A stretch of 34,246 nucleotides of DNA from Pseudomonadota bacterium (GTDB lineage: Bacteria; Pseudomonadota; Gammaproteobacteria; Burkholderiales; Burkholderiaceae_C): assembly GCA_021830925.1 (NCBI GenBank), contig JAKBNS010000179.1:1-34246 (forward strand), read 5' to 3'. Below are positions 1 to 8,900 of this stretch, piece after piece. The position numbers and the translations under genes were made by a program. Every line of letters begins with the position of its first letter. Position 1 is the first letter of the stretch. Below the pieces are notes generated by a model. That model saw nothing but the letters and a program-made list of their open reading frames with translations, ran no database searches and was not told where the DNA came from.

Positions 1-995
1 GACGCTACCTTCGTGAAGGGCTCCCGCTGCGCGGCGCCGTGCTCGACGGACTGGACCTGCGAGGGCTGGACTTCTCGGGAGTCGACCTGCGCGACGTGCG
101 GGCCCGATCCACCGTGCTGGCCGCATGCTCGATGCGTGGCGTCGACCTGCGCGGCGCCCTGCTGCACGATGCCGACCTGCGCGGCGCCGACCTGCGCGAT
201 GCCCGACTCGGCGGCAGCAGTTGCGCCCGGGCACGCCTGGACCAGGCCTGTCTGGACGGATCCGACTGCAGCGAAGCGGACTTCACCCAGGCCAGCCTGG
301 CCCGGGCCTCGATGCAATCCGCCCGCCTGCGTCGATGCGTGCTCGAGCAGACCGATCTGCGTGGAGCGCAGGCCGCGCGATGCGATGCCGAGGCCGCGCA
401 GTTCAGCGCATGCCTGCTGGACCACGGCGATTGGCGCGGCGCCAGGTTGCGCTCCGCGGCATGGCTGGACTGCAGCTTGTCGAAGCTGCGCGCGGACCAG
501 GCCGATGCCCAGGATCTCTGCCTGCACGGCTCCACCGCGCGCGAAGCGGTGTTCGAGCAGGCTGACCTGCGCGGCTCGCGCGCCAGCGACTCCAGCCGTT
601 TCGTCGGTACGCGCCTGCGCGGCGCCGATCTGCGCGGGGCGTGTTGGGACGGCTGCCTGCTGGCGGCGGCCGACCTGAGCGCCTGCAGACTGGAGGGCGC
701 CAGCCTGGCCCGGGTACGCGCCAGGCTGGCACGCATGCCGGGCGTGCACGCGAGCTCGCTGCGCCTGGACGAAGCCGATTTGCGCGGGGTGGACCTGCGC
801 GGAGCGAAGCTGTTCGAGGCCGGGCTCTGCGCGGCCGACCTGCGCGGAGCCCGCCTGGCCGGCGCGCTGTGCTTCGGCGCCGACCTCGCCGACGTCCGCG
901 CCTGGGCATCGACCTGGCAGGGAGCCGATCTGCGCCGCACCGTGCTGGCCGCGCGCGCCGCCGCCGGCGGCAGCCCGACGGAGTCGGCTGCATGA
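1..995 (+). CDS. Pentapeptide-repeat protein, T6SS-associated (5' end cut by window)
   Basis: The reading frame is open from the first complete codon (position 3) to the TGA at 993-995, so the true start probably lies left of the window. The first in-frame start codon, GTG at 39, already falls inside repeat sequence. Almost the whole product consists of five-residue repeats of the A(D/N)LRG type, for example ADLRGADLRDARL near position 170-215. By family knowledge these fold into a right-handed quadrilateral beta helix. No enzymatic motif is seen. The last four bases overlap the next gene (ATGA at 992-995), which implies translational coupling. Pentapeptide proteins next to DUF3540 and DUF4150 genes recur in T6SS loci, where a role in effector or spike assembly is suspected but not established. 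The role here is inferred from position only. Repeats at the DNA level (variants of gacctgcgcggcgcc) make the antisense strand open as well. Confidence 0.85.
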   Translation, partial: RYLREGLPLRGAVLDGLDLRGLDFSGVDLRDVRARSTVLAACSMRGVDLRGALLHDADLRGADLRDARLGGSSCARARLDQACLDGSDCSEADFTQASLARASMQSARLRRCVLEQTDLRGAQAARCDAEAAQFSACLLDHGDWRGARLRSAAWLDCSLSKLRADQADAQDLCLHGSTAREAVFEQADLRGSRASDSSRFVGTRLRGADLRGACWDGCLLAAADLSACRLEGASLARVRARLARMPGVHASSLRLDEADLRGVDLRGAKLFEAGLCAADLRGARLAGALCFGADLADVRAWASTWQGADLRRTVLAARAAAGGSPTESAA

Positions 996-2047
996 GCCCC
1001 GATGTGCGCGACTGCCTGTTGGCGGCACGCGCGCGGCGCGCGCTCCGCCAGGTCGACCTGGTCGGCATCGACCTGCGCGGTGCGGATCTGCGAGGAGTCG
1101 ACCTGCGCGGCTGGGTCCTGCAAGGCCTTTGCCTGGACGACGCCCAACTGGGCGAAGCGCGGCTGGACCATGCCGTGCTCCAGGCCTGCACGCTGCGCCG
1201 GGCGGACCTCGGCAGCGCCTCGCTCGGCGGCGCCTGCCTCGAAGACTGCGCACTCTCCCATGCGCGGCTGAGTGGCTGCCAGGCGGAAGGGGTCAACCTG
1301 GAGCGCTGCGCGCTCGAGGCCACCGACTGGAGCGGCGCCCGGCTGGTCCATGCGGTGCTGCAGGAATGCCCGCAGGCGGGAGCCGACTATGCCGATGCCG
1401 ACCTCGAGCGCTGTCTGGCCATCGGGTCCGACTGGCGCGACGTACGCCTGCGCGCCACCCGTCTGCGCACGGCCTGCCTGCAGCAGGTGCGTCTGGACGG
1501 GCAGGATCTGCACGGCTGCGACCTCCTCGCCTGCGACCTTGGCGATGCCAGCCTGCAGGCATGCCGCCTGGTCGGCATGCAGTTGACCCGCACCCGCCTC
1601 GCGGGGGCCCGCCTGGACCACGCCGACCTCGGCCGTGCACGCCTGGATCTGGTGCGGCTGGAGCAGGCCAGCCTGCTGGGTGCCCGACTGTCGGGATTGC
1701 AGGCCCGCGGCGTGTACGCCGCGGGGGCACGCCTCGATGCCTGCCTCGGCGACGCCTCGCGCTGGCTGGAGTGCCAGTTCGCGCATGCCAGCTGGCGCGA
1801 GGCCAGGCTGCGCGACAGTGCCTTCGACGCCTGCGACTGGTCCTTCTCCGATCCGACCGGGGCCGATTTCGCCGGCGCACGCCTCAACGACGTGAATCTT
1901 CACGCCTGCGACACCATGACCATGGGCGCGGCTCCCGCACGCATGACACGCTGCCGCGCCACCGATCGGGAACTGCTGGAGGCCCAGCAATGGCAGCCCA
2001 GGCTTCCCAACCCGCCGACCACCCCTTACCAGGAGGCTCCACCATGA
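992..2047 (+). CDS. Second pentapeptide-repeat protein, T6SS-associated
   Basis: The product is 351 residues. The ATG at 992 overlaps the stop of the preceding pentapeptide gene, which fixes the start. The N-terminus (MSPDVRDCLLAARARRAL) is a short non-repeat cap. Pentapeptide repeats follow, clear at first (VDLVGIDLRGADLRGVDLRG) and more degenerate further on. They are rich in Cys, Leu and Asp to about residue 310. The C-terminal 40 residues are non-repeat and Pro-rich. No signal peptide or membrane segment is visible. The gene ends in an ATGA overlap with the DUF3540 gene at 2044-2047. It is a divergent paralogue of the upstream protein, probably from tandem duplication. A role as an assembly scaffold or adaptor for T6SS cargo is inferred from context. 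A DNA-mimic function, known for some pentapeptide proteins such as Qnr, is a less likely alternative. Confidence 0.87.
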   Translation: MSPDVRDCLLAARARRALRQVDLVGIDLRGADLRGVDLRGWVLQGLCLDDAQLGEARLDHAVLQACTLRRADLGSASLGGACLEDCALSHARLSGCQAEGVNLERCALEATDWSGARLVHAVLQECPQAGADYADADLERCLAIGSDWRDVRLRATRLRTACLQQVRLDGQDLHGCDLLACDLGDASLQACRLVGMQLTRTRLAGARLDHADLGRARLDLVRLEQASLLGARLSGLQARGVYAAGARLDACLGDASRWLECQFAHASWREARLRDSAFDACDWSFSDPTGADFAGARLNDVNLHACDTMTMGAAPARMTRCRATDRELLEAQQWQPRLPNPPTTPYQEAPP

Positions 2048-2625
2048 GCGCCGTTCCCCTGCCTCGCCCGGCTTCCGATGAGTCGGTCACGCTGGCCCGC
2101 GGCACCGTCGTACAGGCCGACGACGACGGTTGCCGCGTGCTCTGCGAGCATCGAAGCCTCGCGGCACGCCCGGCCGCCAGCTGCCTGCTGCGGCCTCGCG
2201 CGGGCGACGACGTATTGCTGCTGCTCGGCGAGCCGTCCCCGGTGGTGCTGGCGGTACTCGTGCGCGAGCACGATCACGGCAGCGTGCGGCTCCCCGGAGG
2301 CGCCGAGTTGCAGGGCGATCCCGGCGTCTTGCGCCTGCGCACGCAGCGCCTGGACATGCGCTGCGGAACCGTCGAACTGCGGGCATCCGAGCTGCGCGCC
2401 TTGTTCGGCCGCCTGCAGGCGAGCGGTCGCGAGTGGATCGCCCGCCTGGAACGCAGCCTGCTGGAACTCGGCGACAGCGTGCGGCGGGTGCGCGGGCTGG
2501 ACGAAACTCAGGCCGCGCAGCAGCGCGTGCGCGTCGAGGGCCGGCTGCACATGCAGTGCGGCGACGCCAGTCTGGTCGCGCGCCGCCGCGTGCGCGTGGA
2601 CGGCGACCAGATCGATCTGGGCTGA
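2044..2625 (+). CDS. DUF3540 family protein (T6SS accessory)
   Basis: The product is 193 residues. The start ATG overlaps the stop of the pentapeptide gene and is preceded by the strong ribosome-binding site CAGGAGG at 2030-2036. The middle of the protein has an OB-fold-like run of hydrophobic strands (DDVLLLLGEPSPVVLAVLVR), then a glycine/proline turn (LPGGAELQGD). A charged, probably helical stretch follows (FGRLQASGREWIARLERSLL), and then a beta-rich end with regularly spaced short strands ending in DGDQIDLG. That end resembles the repetitive C-terminal beta structure of VgrG-type spikes. Family membership is judged from length, this architecture and the neighbours (pentapeptide, DUF4150). 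Its molecular role is not known. Position suggests help in loading or capping a PAAR-like tip. No signal peptide is present. Confidence 0.75.
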   Translation: MSAVPLPRPASDESVTLARGTVVQADDDGCRVLCEHRSLAARPAASCLLRPRAGDDVLLLLGEPSPVVLAVLVREHDHGSVRLPGGAELQGDPGVLRLRTQRLDMRCGTVELRASELRALFGRLQASGREWIARLERSLLELGDSVRRVRGLDETQAAQQRVRVEGRLHMQCGDASLVARRRVRVDGDQIDLG

Positions 2626-2648
2626 GACCCCGCGACCGAGGACTCCCC

Positions 2649-3041
2649 ATGTACGCACTGACTCTGGAAGGCGGCCAATGCCTGGCCGTGGCGGACGTTT
2701 GCAAGACCCCGACGCCAGGCGGCCCGGTACCCCTGCCCTATCCCAATACCGGCCAGGCCGGCATGGCCGGAACCACCTGCACCAAGGTGTTCGTGCGGGG
2801 CGTGGCGGCGCTGAACAAGGCATCGCGCATCGCTCCGTCCAACGGCGACCAGCCGGGCTCGAACGGCGGCGTGGTCAGTTCGAGCGTGATGGGCAAGATC
2901 GAATTCGCGCAAGGCAGCCGCGTCGTGCGCCTGCAGGGGCACCCCGCGGTCCGCCTGGGCGACGCCACGCGGCACAACGACGGCAATGCCAGTGGAGCGG
3001 TCATGCTGCCCGGACAACTGCAGGTTTCCGTCGCGCGCTGA
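2649..3041 (+). CDS. PAAR-like protein (DUF4150), probable T6SS spike tip
   Basis: The product is 130 residues, starting at the ATG at 2649, 23 bp after the DUF3540 stop. It carries the hallmark of the DUF4150/PAAR-like family near the N-terminus: VADVCKTPTPGGPVPLPYPN at about residues 14-33. A central SNGDQPGSNGGVVSSSVMGK segment (about 73-92) and a C-terminal QGHPAVRLGDATRHN motif follow. Proteins of this family are thought to sit like PAAR domains on the VgrG trimer and sharpen the T6SS spike. Here the domain stands alone with no C-terminal toxin, so an effector would have to bind separately, perhaps through the pentapeptide or DUF3540 proteins. That last step is inference. A gap of nearly 100 bp to tssJ may separate this module from the structural operon. 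Confidence 0.85.
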   Translation: MYALTLEGGQCLAVADVCKTPTPGGPVPLPYPNTGQAGMAGTTCTKVFVRGVAALNKASRIAPSNGDQPGSNGGVVSSSVMGKIEFAQGSRVVRLQGHPAVRLGDATRHNDGNASGAVMLPGQLQVSVAR

Positions 3042-3137
3042 TCCGCGGACCCTGGCGCCACGAAGGCCGCAATGTCCCGAAAAACCCGAGTAGTCGCTAA
3101 GGCACAAGGGTTTGCCGGTTCGTCGGATAGTGGAGAT

Positions 3138-3806
3138 ATGCCCAGATCAAGCCGTCGCACGCCGAGAATCTCACCCCTGCGGTGGCCCCCTGGCGCGGTG
3201 CCGGGCCGGTTCCTGCTTGTCGCCGCGGTCTGCGTCGCCAGCTCGTCCTGCAGCATGTTCGGTGCTTCCCAACGTGTCTCGCCCAAGCAGGCGATGGCGG
3301 CACCGAACGCTCCCTTCGCCGAGCAGGCCATCGTCGTGCAGGTACGGCCCGACGCGCAACTCAACGTCGCCGTGGGCCAGGCGCACACCCTGGTGCTCGG
3401 GGTCCTGCAGGCGGCACGCACCGATACCCTCTCCGCGCTGGCGGATCAGCCCGCGCAGGTGGAACAGGCGCTGGTGTCGGCGCGCGAGACCCCCGGGCTG
3501 CTGCAGATCACTCGTTTCATCATCCAGCCGGGCCATCGTTGCACGGCACGGGTCGATCGCGTGCGCGGCGCGCTGGCCGTGGGACTGGCGCTCGGCTATG
3601 CGCAGCCGGGATCGGGCCGCACGCTGCGCGTGTTCGAGGTCCCGGTGGGTCTGAGTTCCAGCGGCTGGGTGTTTCGAAGCTACGCGGCCGGCGCGCAGCC
3701 CCTGCATATCCGGCTGCTGCTCGGCCCCACCGAGGTCCTCGCGGCCGAGGCCACGGAGACCGCCGACCCCTATGCGCCAGCATGCCGGTCCTGGACCGCC
3801 CCATGA
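3138..3806 (+). CDS. tssJ: Type VI secretion outer-membrane lipoprotein TssJ
   Basis: TssJ is the outer-membrane lipoprotein that ties the TssL-TssM complex to the envelope. The protein has a basic N-terminus and a hydrophobic stretch (RFLLVAAVCVASSSC), giving a type II signal peptide with the lipidated Cys at residue 39 if the ATG at 3138 is used. The lipobox is weak at -3 (SSSC). The mature part has the small beta-sandwich pattern of SciN/TssJ proteins, including LLQITRFIIQPGH and RTLRVFEVPVG. The frame is open to an ATG at 3072, but that would make the signal sequence implausibly long. A GTG at 3198 would give a compact 18-residue signal and is a real alternative. The gene lies directly before tssK. 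Assignment rests on the lipoprotein signature, length and order in the cluster more than on strong motifs. Confidence 0.78.
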   Translation: MPRSSRRTPRISPLRWPPGAVPGRFLLVAAVCVASSSCSMFGASQRVSPKQAMAAPNAPFAEQAIVVQVRPDAQLNVAVGQAHTLVLGVLQAARTDTLSALADQPAQVEQALVSARETPGLLQITRFIIQPGHRCTARVDRVRGALAVGLALGYAQPGSGRTLRVFEVPVGLSSSGWVFRSYAAGAQPLHIRLLLGPTEVLAAEATETADPYAPACRSWTAP

Positions 3807-3828
3807 GCCCCCCGCAGGAGCCCCGCCG

Positions 3829-5232
3829 ATGATCTCCCCCGAACCCGTGTTCTGGCACCAGGGGATGTTCCTTCAGCCCCAGCACTTCCAACTGGACGCG
3901 CTGCACGCCCAGGCGCGCCTCGACGACCTGATCGACGCCCTCGCCCCTGACCTCTGGGGCCTGGCCGAGCTCGAGATCGCCGGCGCGGCCCTGCGCAAGC
4001 ACATGGTCCACATCCACCGTGCCCGGCTGCGCTTCGCGCGCGGCGAGATCCTTCACGTTCCCGGCAATGCCGTGGTCGCGCCGCGCAGCCTCGACCCTGC
4101 CTGGTTCGACAGCAGCCGGCAGATCGATGTCTATCTCGGTCTGCACGTGCTGGTGCCCGACCGCCCCAACGTCTGCCTGTGCGACGCCCCGGAAGCAGCC
4201 GCCGACGCGCCAACCCGCCTGGCCGCGCAACAGCAGTCTCCCGAGCAGGCCGATCTGTACTCGGAGGGCCCGGCCACTCGCGTGCGCACGCTGCAGCACG
4301 TGCTTCGCGTGTTCTTCGAACCTGAACTCGAGCATCTTCAAGGCTACGAACTGCTCCCCGTGGCGCGCCTGTGCCATGACGGCGAAGGCGTGCGTCTGGA
4401 CGACACCTTCATGCCCCCCAGTTACACGCTGGGCGCCTGCGAGGCACTTCCCCGCTTGCTGGCCGAGTTGCGCGACGAATGCGCCAGCCGTCTGCGCCAG
4501 CTCGAGGAGCTCAAAGGCGGTACCCAGGTCCGCGGGGGAGAGCGCACGGTGGCACGACGCGACGACCTGCAGGCGATGCTGGCACTGCGTGTACTGGCCG
4601 GGGCGACCAGCTGGCTGACCAGGGTTTGCGCCAATCCCCAGGAGCGACCGTCCCAGGTTCACGCCGGGCTGCGCCAATGGGTGGCCGAGTTGAGCTGCCT
4701 CTCGACCCGCTGCGATGCCCTGGGCGCAAGCGCGGCATCGCCCGACGGCCTGCGGGCATTCGATCCGAATCGCATGCGGGAGTGCTTCACGCAAGTCCAG
4801 CAATTGCTGCGCCTGCTGCTGCAGGACATCGCCGTGGGCCCCGCCTACGTGCTGCCGCTGCAGCAGCGGGGACAGGGCCTGGGAACCAAGGTGCCGGAGG
4901 CGGCCTTCGAGCACCACCATGAATTCTTTCTCATGCTCAGCGCCGCCGGCGAGCCGGCCCGGTGGGCGCCCCAGGTGGAATCCGAGGCCCGGCTGGCGGC
5001 GCCTTCCACGATGGCGGCACTGATCGCCCACGCGCTTCCGGGGGTGGCCCTGCATCGGCTCGCGTCGGTGCCACCCGGGCTTCCGGCGCGGGCCGGCGCG
5101 ATGTACTGGCGCGTCGGCCATTCGGGCCCGCTGTGGGAGGCGGCGCAACGCGAGGGCGCCCTGCTGTGGCATTGGCCCGATGCACCCGCCGACCTGCAGG
5201 CCAGCCTGGTGGTCGTGGAGCGCGCACCATGA
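3829..5232 (+). CDS. tssK: Type VI secretion baseplate protein TssK
   Basis: TssK is the trimeric adaptor that joins the T6SS baseplate to the TssL-TssM membrane complex in the cytoplasm. The product is 467 residues, normal for the family. The N-terminus has the diagnostic motif PVFWHQGMFLQPQHFQ at about residues 5-20. The ATG at 3829 is set 8 bases after a CAGGAG ribosome-binding site (3815-3820) and puts that motif at its usual distance from the start. The C-terminal third holds the conserved segment around EHHHEFFLMLS and a final beta-rich domain. The stop codon overlaps the tssL start (ATGA, 5229-5232). It follows tssJ by about 20 bp, so tssJKL are almost certainly one transcript. Confidence 0.95.
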   Translation: MISPEPVFWHQGMFLQPQHFQLDALHAQARLDDLIDALAPDLWGLAELEIAGAALRKHMVHIHRARLRFARGEILHVPGNAVVAPRSLDPAWFDSSRQIDVYLGLHVLVPDRPNVCLCDAPEAAADAPTRLAAQQQSPEQADLYSEGPATRVRTLQHVLRVFFEPELEHLQGYELLPVARLCHDGEGVRLDDTFMPPSYTLGACEALPRLLAELRDECASRLRQLEELKGGTQVRGGERTVARRDDLQAMLALRVLAGATSWLTRVCANPQERPSQVHAGLRQWVAELSCLSTRCDALGASAASPDGLRAFDPNRMRECFTQVQQLLRLLLQDIAVGPAYVLPLQQRGQGLGTKVPEAAFEHHHEFFLMLSAAGEPARWAPQVESEARLAAPSTMAALIAHALPGVALHRLASVPPGLPARAGAMYWRVGHSGPLWEAAQREGALLWHWPDAPADLQASLVVVERAP

Positions 5233-5876
5233 TGCGCCTGATCGACGCCTACATCCCCTGGTTCGCGCGGATCCAGAACTTCCTGCAGGCGCCCGCAGGC
5301 AACGTGGAAGAGGCGGCCGAGCGCATCGATACCTGGTTTCGCGAGGCGCGCGCACGCGCCGCCAGCGCCAGTTGTCCGTCGCAGCATGCCGAGCTCGCCG
5401 CGTACGCCGCCGCCGCCTGGGCCGACGAACGCCTGCAGACCGGCAGCTGGGAACATGCGGCGCAGTGGCACGCGCACCTGCTGCAACGGCGCCATTTCGG
5501 CGTGGTCGACGCGGGCGAAGGCTTCTTTCGGCACCTGCGCAAACTGGGGCCGCAGCAGCAGGAAGTACGGGAGGTGTTCGCACTCGCGCTGCTGCTGGGG
5601 CTGCGCGGTCGGTTCGTGCTGGACGCCGACGAACAGTCATGGCGCAAGACCCGCGACGCCGAGGTCGCCCGCCTCCTGGACGCGGCCGACGACGACCAGG
5701 GACTGCTGAGCGGCAGCCTCTCGGTTCAAAGCGCCGGGACCCCGCGGCGACGGCTGCGCGCGGCGATGCGCAGCACGAGCGGCATCGCCGCGGCGGCGGT
5801 CGCCGCGCTGTGCGTGCTGTTCGGCCTGTACGTGGTGCTGCTGCACCAGGCCATCCGCCAGTGGTTCACCACCTGA
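5229..5876 (+). CDS. tssL: Type VI secretion inner-membrane protein TssL (IcmH/DotU family)
   Basis: TssL is an inner-membrane component that binds TssM and TssK. The 215-residue product has the DotU pattern: a helical cytoplasmic domain with AAAAWADE at residues 60-67 (the family's Ala-rich segment ending in DE), LLLGLRGRF at about 121-129, and one C-terminal transmembrane helix at about 184-206. It ends after 9 more residues, so there is no OmpA-like peptidoglycan-binding extension. In this system the cell-wall anchor must therefore come from another protein, if there is one. Two adjacent ATG codons (5229 and 5232) are possible starts. The first overlaps the tssK stop and is preferred. tssM follows after 46 bp. 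Confidence 0.92.
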   Translation: MMRLIDAYIPWFARIQNFLQAPAGNVEEAAERIDTWFREARARAASASCPSQHAELAAYAAAAWADERLQTGSWEHAAQWHAHLLQRRHFGVVDAGEGFFRHLRKLGPQQQEVREVFALALLLGLRGRFVLDADEQSWRKTRDAEVARLLDAADDDQGLLSGSLSVQSAGTPRRRLRAAMRSTSGIAAAAVAALCVLFGLYVVLLHQAIRQWFTT

Positions 5877-5922
5877 TCCCCCGCGCAGCGCAACGCCCCG
5901 AAGGCGCGCGCTCCATGCCGCC

Positions 5923-8900
5923 ATGACCGCCAAATTTCTTCGTCTGCTGGCCATCCTGCTGTTGCTCGTGCTGGTGCAGGCCGGCGCGCTGGCTTCCGCG
6001 GTGCTGGCCCGTGTGCCGCCATGGTGGGGTCTGCTGGTGCTGCCCGTGGCCGCCCTGAGCTGGATCGGCTTGCGTCTGGTCCGCGCGGCCTGGCGACGCC
6101 TGCGGCGATGGCGCTCCAGGGGGGCCGAGCTTCCACCGGACGCCGGGCTGGTCCAGGCCTGGCAACGTGCGCTGCAGCGCGGCGGCGCCGCGCGCGACGG
6201 CGCCGCGCTGCCGTGGTTCCTGTTGCTGGGGTCGCCCGGCGCCGGCAAGACCACCGCGTTGACCGAGGCCGGCATTTCCAGCCCGATCGCCCCCATTCAC
6301 GAGCAATCCGAATCCGGAGAGGGCTTCGGCTGGTGGTACCTGAATCGGCTGGTGGTGCTGGATTGCGGGGACTGCCCGTCCGAGCGCGATGCTCCCTCGG
6401 CAATTGCGGCGCGCTGGAGCTACCACCTGCGCATGCTGCAGCGTCTGCGCCGGCGCGAAGGCGTGGATGGCGTGGTGATCGCGCTCAGCGCTCGCGAACT
6501 CCTGCAAGCCGACAGCCAACGTCTCGCCGAGCACGCGCGTGCGATGCGGGCCTGCCTGGAACAGCTGGTCACGTCGCTGCGCCAGCGATTTCCCGTCTAC
6601 GTGCTGCTCACGCAGTGCGATGCGCTGTATGGCCTGGACGACTGGGCTCGGGCGCTGCCGCAAGCTCGCCTGGACCAGGCGCTGGGCTACCTGGACGAGA
6701 TCGATCGCCCGGGCCGGGAACACGATTTCGTGGACCGCGCCTTCGAGGCGATGGGCGGCCGCCTGGAGCGCCTGCGCTGGCGGCTTCTCGCCGAAGGCGA
6801 TGCGCCGGCACCGGGCCTGTTGGCCTTCCCGCTGGAACTGCAAGCCCTGCGCGCCCCGTTGCGGGCGTTTTCCGACAACGGTCTCGCGCCCCATCCCTGC
6901 CTGGAGCCCCTGCTGGTACGGGGGCTGTTCTTCACCAGCGGCAGGCAACAGGCCCCCGCGGAGTCGCGCGTGCTGGGGTCGGCCGCGAGCACCGCGCCAG
7001 CGTCGGCCGGCGCTCGGCGCGGCCTGTTCCTGCACGACCTGTTCGCCCGCGTGTTGCCGGCCGAACGTGGATTGCGCCTGCCATCGGATGCCGTGCTTCG
7101 GCGCAGGCGCCGCGCCCGCCGCATCGGCCTCGGCGTGTGCCTGCTGGCGACGCTGGCGGCAGCCGCCGCGCTCAGCTCCTCCTTTGTCGCAAACCTGCAG
7201 GCGCTGCGGCAGTTGCGTGCGGCCGCGCTGCCGCCGAAACTGGCGCAAGAGCCTCTGGCCCGACGCGTCACCTACCTGCTACAGCGCGAGCAGGCGATCC
7301 GTCGCTTCGAAAACGCCGGCGAGCGGCCGCTGGCCCACGTGACCCTGCTGGGCACCGGCTGGCATTCCCTGGTGACGCAGCAAAAGCAACAGTTCGTACA
7401 GGCCTGCCGCGGCTTGCCTCAGGCCTACTCGGCCACGCCCACGCCTTCCGTGCAGTCGACGACCGGCGCCACGGTACTGTCGCTGCTGCGCCGCCTGGCC
7501 GTGCTGCAGGCACGCAGCGAAGGAGCCGACCTGGCGCAACTCGAACTGCTCGCACCGGCGCGCACGGCCGGCGGCGCCGAGGATGCGCTGGACAAGGCCC
7601 TGTGGCGCATCGAACTGGCGCGCCTGGCCTGGGCGCCCGAGGAAAAGGTGGATCAACCCCTGCTCGCCGTGCGCACCCGGCTGGACCAGATCGGACTCGA
7701 CGACCCCTCGATCCAGTGGATTCAGCAGACTCCGGCGCTGGACGGCATCCCGGCGCTGCGCCTGGGCCGGTTGCTCCTCCCCGGTCAAGTTCCCGCCGCC
7801 GGCCAGTCGCTCGAGCTGGCGCCGGAATTTACCGCCGCGGGACTGACGCACATGCGCGCGCTGCACGCCACCTGGCGCCAGCTCAGCGCCCGGCCGACGC
7901 AGGTCGAGGCCGCCTGGAAGCGCTTCCTGAGCGAATGGCGCACGCAGCAACTGCTGGCGCTGCGCGGCGTGCTCGAACCCCTGCTTTCGTCCCCGCCGAC
8001 ATGGCAGAGTCGCACGCCATGGCGCGCGGCCCTGCCGCTGCTGGCCGGGCCGGACAATCCGGACTGGGCGATCGGCGTGCAACTTCTGCAGCAGTTGCCC
8101 GCCCCGTCGGCGGGCACCGCGGACGACACCACGCCCGGCGCCGAAGCCACCTGGGTTTCCGCACTGCGCTGCCTGGAGTCCTGGCGGACGCAGGCCGAGG
8201 CATCGGGCGCCGAAAGCTTGCTCGAGCCCCTGCGTGCGCTGAGCGAGCGCGCGTCACGGGGAATCGCGCCCTCGGACGCGGCCGGGGCGGCCACGGCGGT
8301 GCGCGAGAATCTGCGCGGGGCGGCCGCGATGCGCGAGTACCTGAAGTCGCTGTCGCAGCTGGCCCAGCAATTGCAGCTGGGCGACGCACAGGCCGCCGCG
8401 GTCGCAGCGGACTACCAGACCTTCGGCAGCGATCCGAAGACGACCAAGTCGCTGGCGCGCGACGCCCGGCAGGAACTGGACGCGCTGGACAACCTGCTCG
8501 AGCGTGACGTCCGCGCGCCAGGCGGGCCCCGGGCAGCGTCCTCGTCACCGACCGTTGCCGGCGCACAAGGCTCCGGCGCCCTGTACCCCACCGACGCGCT
8601 GCTGGCGGCACCGTGGCGAAGCCTGATGCGCTATGCGGACACCGCCGCCGCCTGCACCCTGCAGCGCCGCTGGCAGGCCGAGGTCCTGTGGCCCCTGCAG
8701 ACGGCGGCGACGCGGCAGGATGCCTCGCGCCAGATCTTCGGCGCGCAGGGCACGTTGTGGGCTTTCGTGGACGGTCCCGCCGCCCCCTTCCTTCGGCGCG
8801 ACGCCCAGGCGTATCGGCCGACGCTCAAGACGGGAATGGGCGTGGCGTTCACCCCGCGCTTCCTCGACCTGCTGAACCAGGCCGCACGGCATCGGGCCGA

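Noticed and set aside
5-1990. 661-codon open frame antisense to both pentapeptide genes
   Set aside because: It results from high GC and the repeated codon pattern of the sense strand. The product is low-complexity, has no family features, and the sense genes have coupled starts and clear repeats.
1-2000. Short DNA repeats in the pentapeptide genes considered as CRISPR or tandem repeat array
   Set aside because: The repeats follow the 15-bp codon period of the protein repeat and have no spacers of uniform length.
3082-3113. AAACCC / GGGTTT stem with 20-nt loop considered as terminator before tssJ
   Set aside because: Only 6 bp with a long loop. The T-stretch is part of the stem, so it is not convincing.
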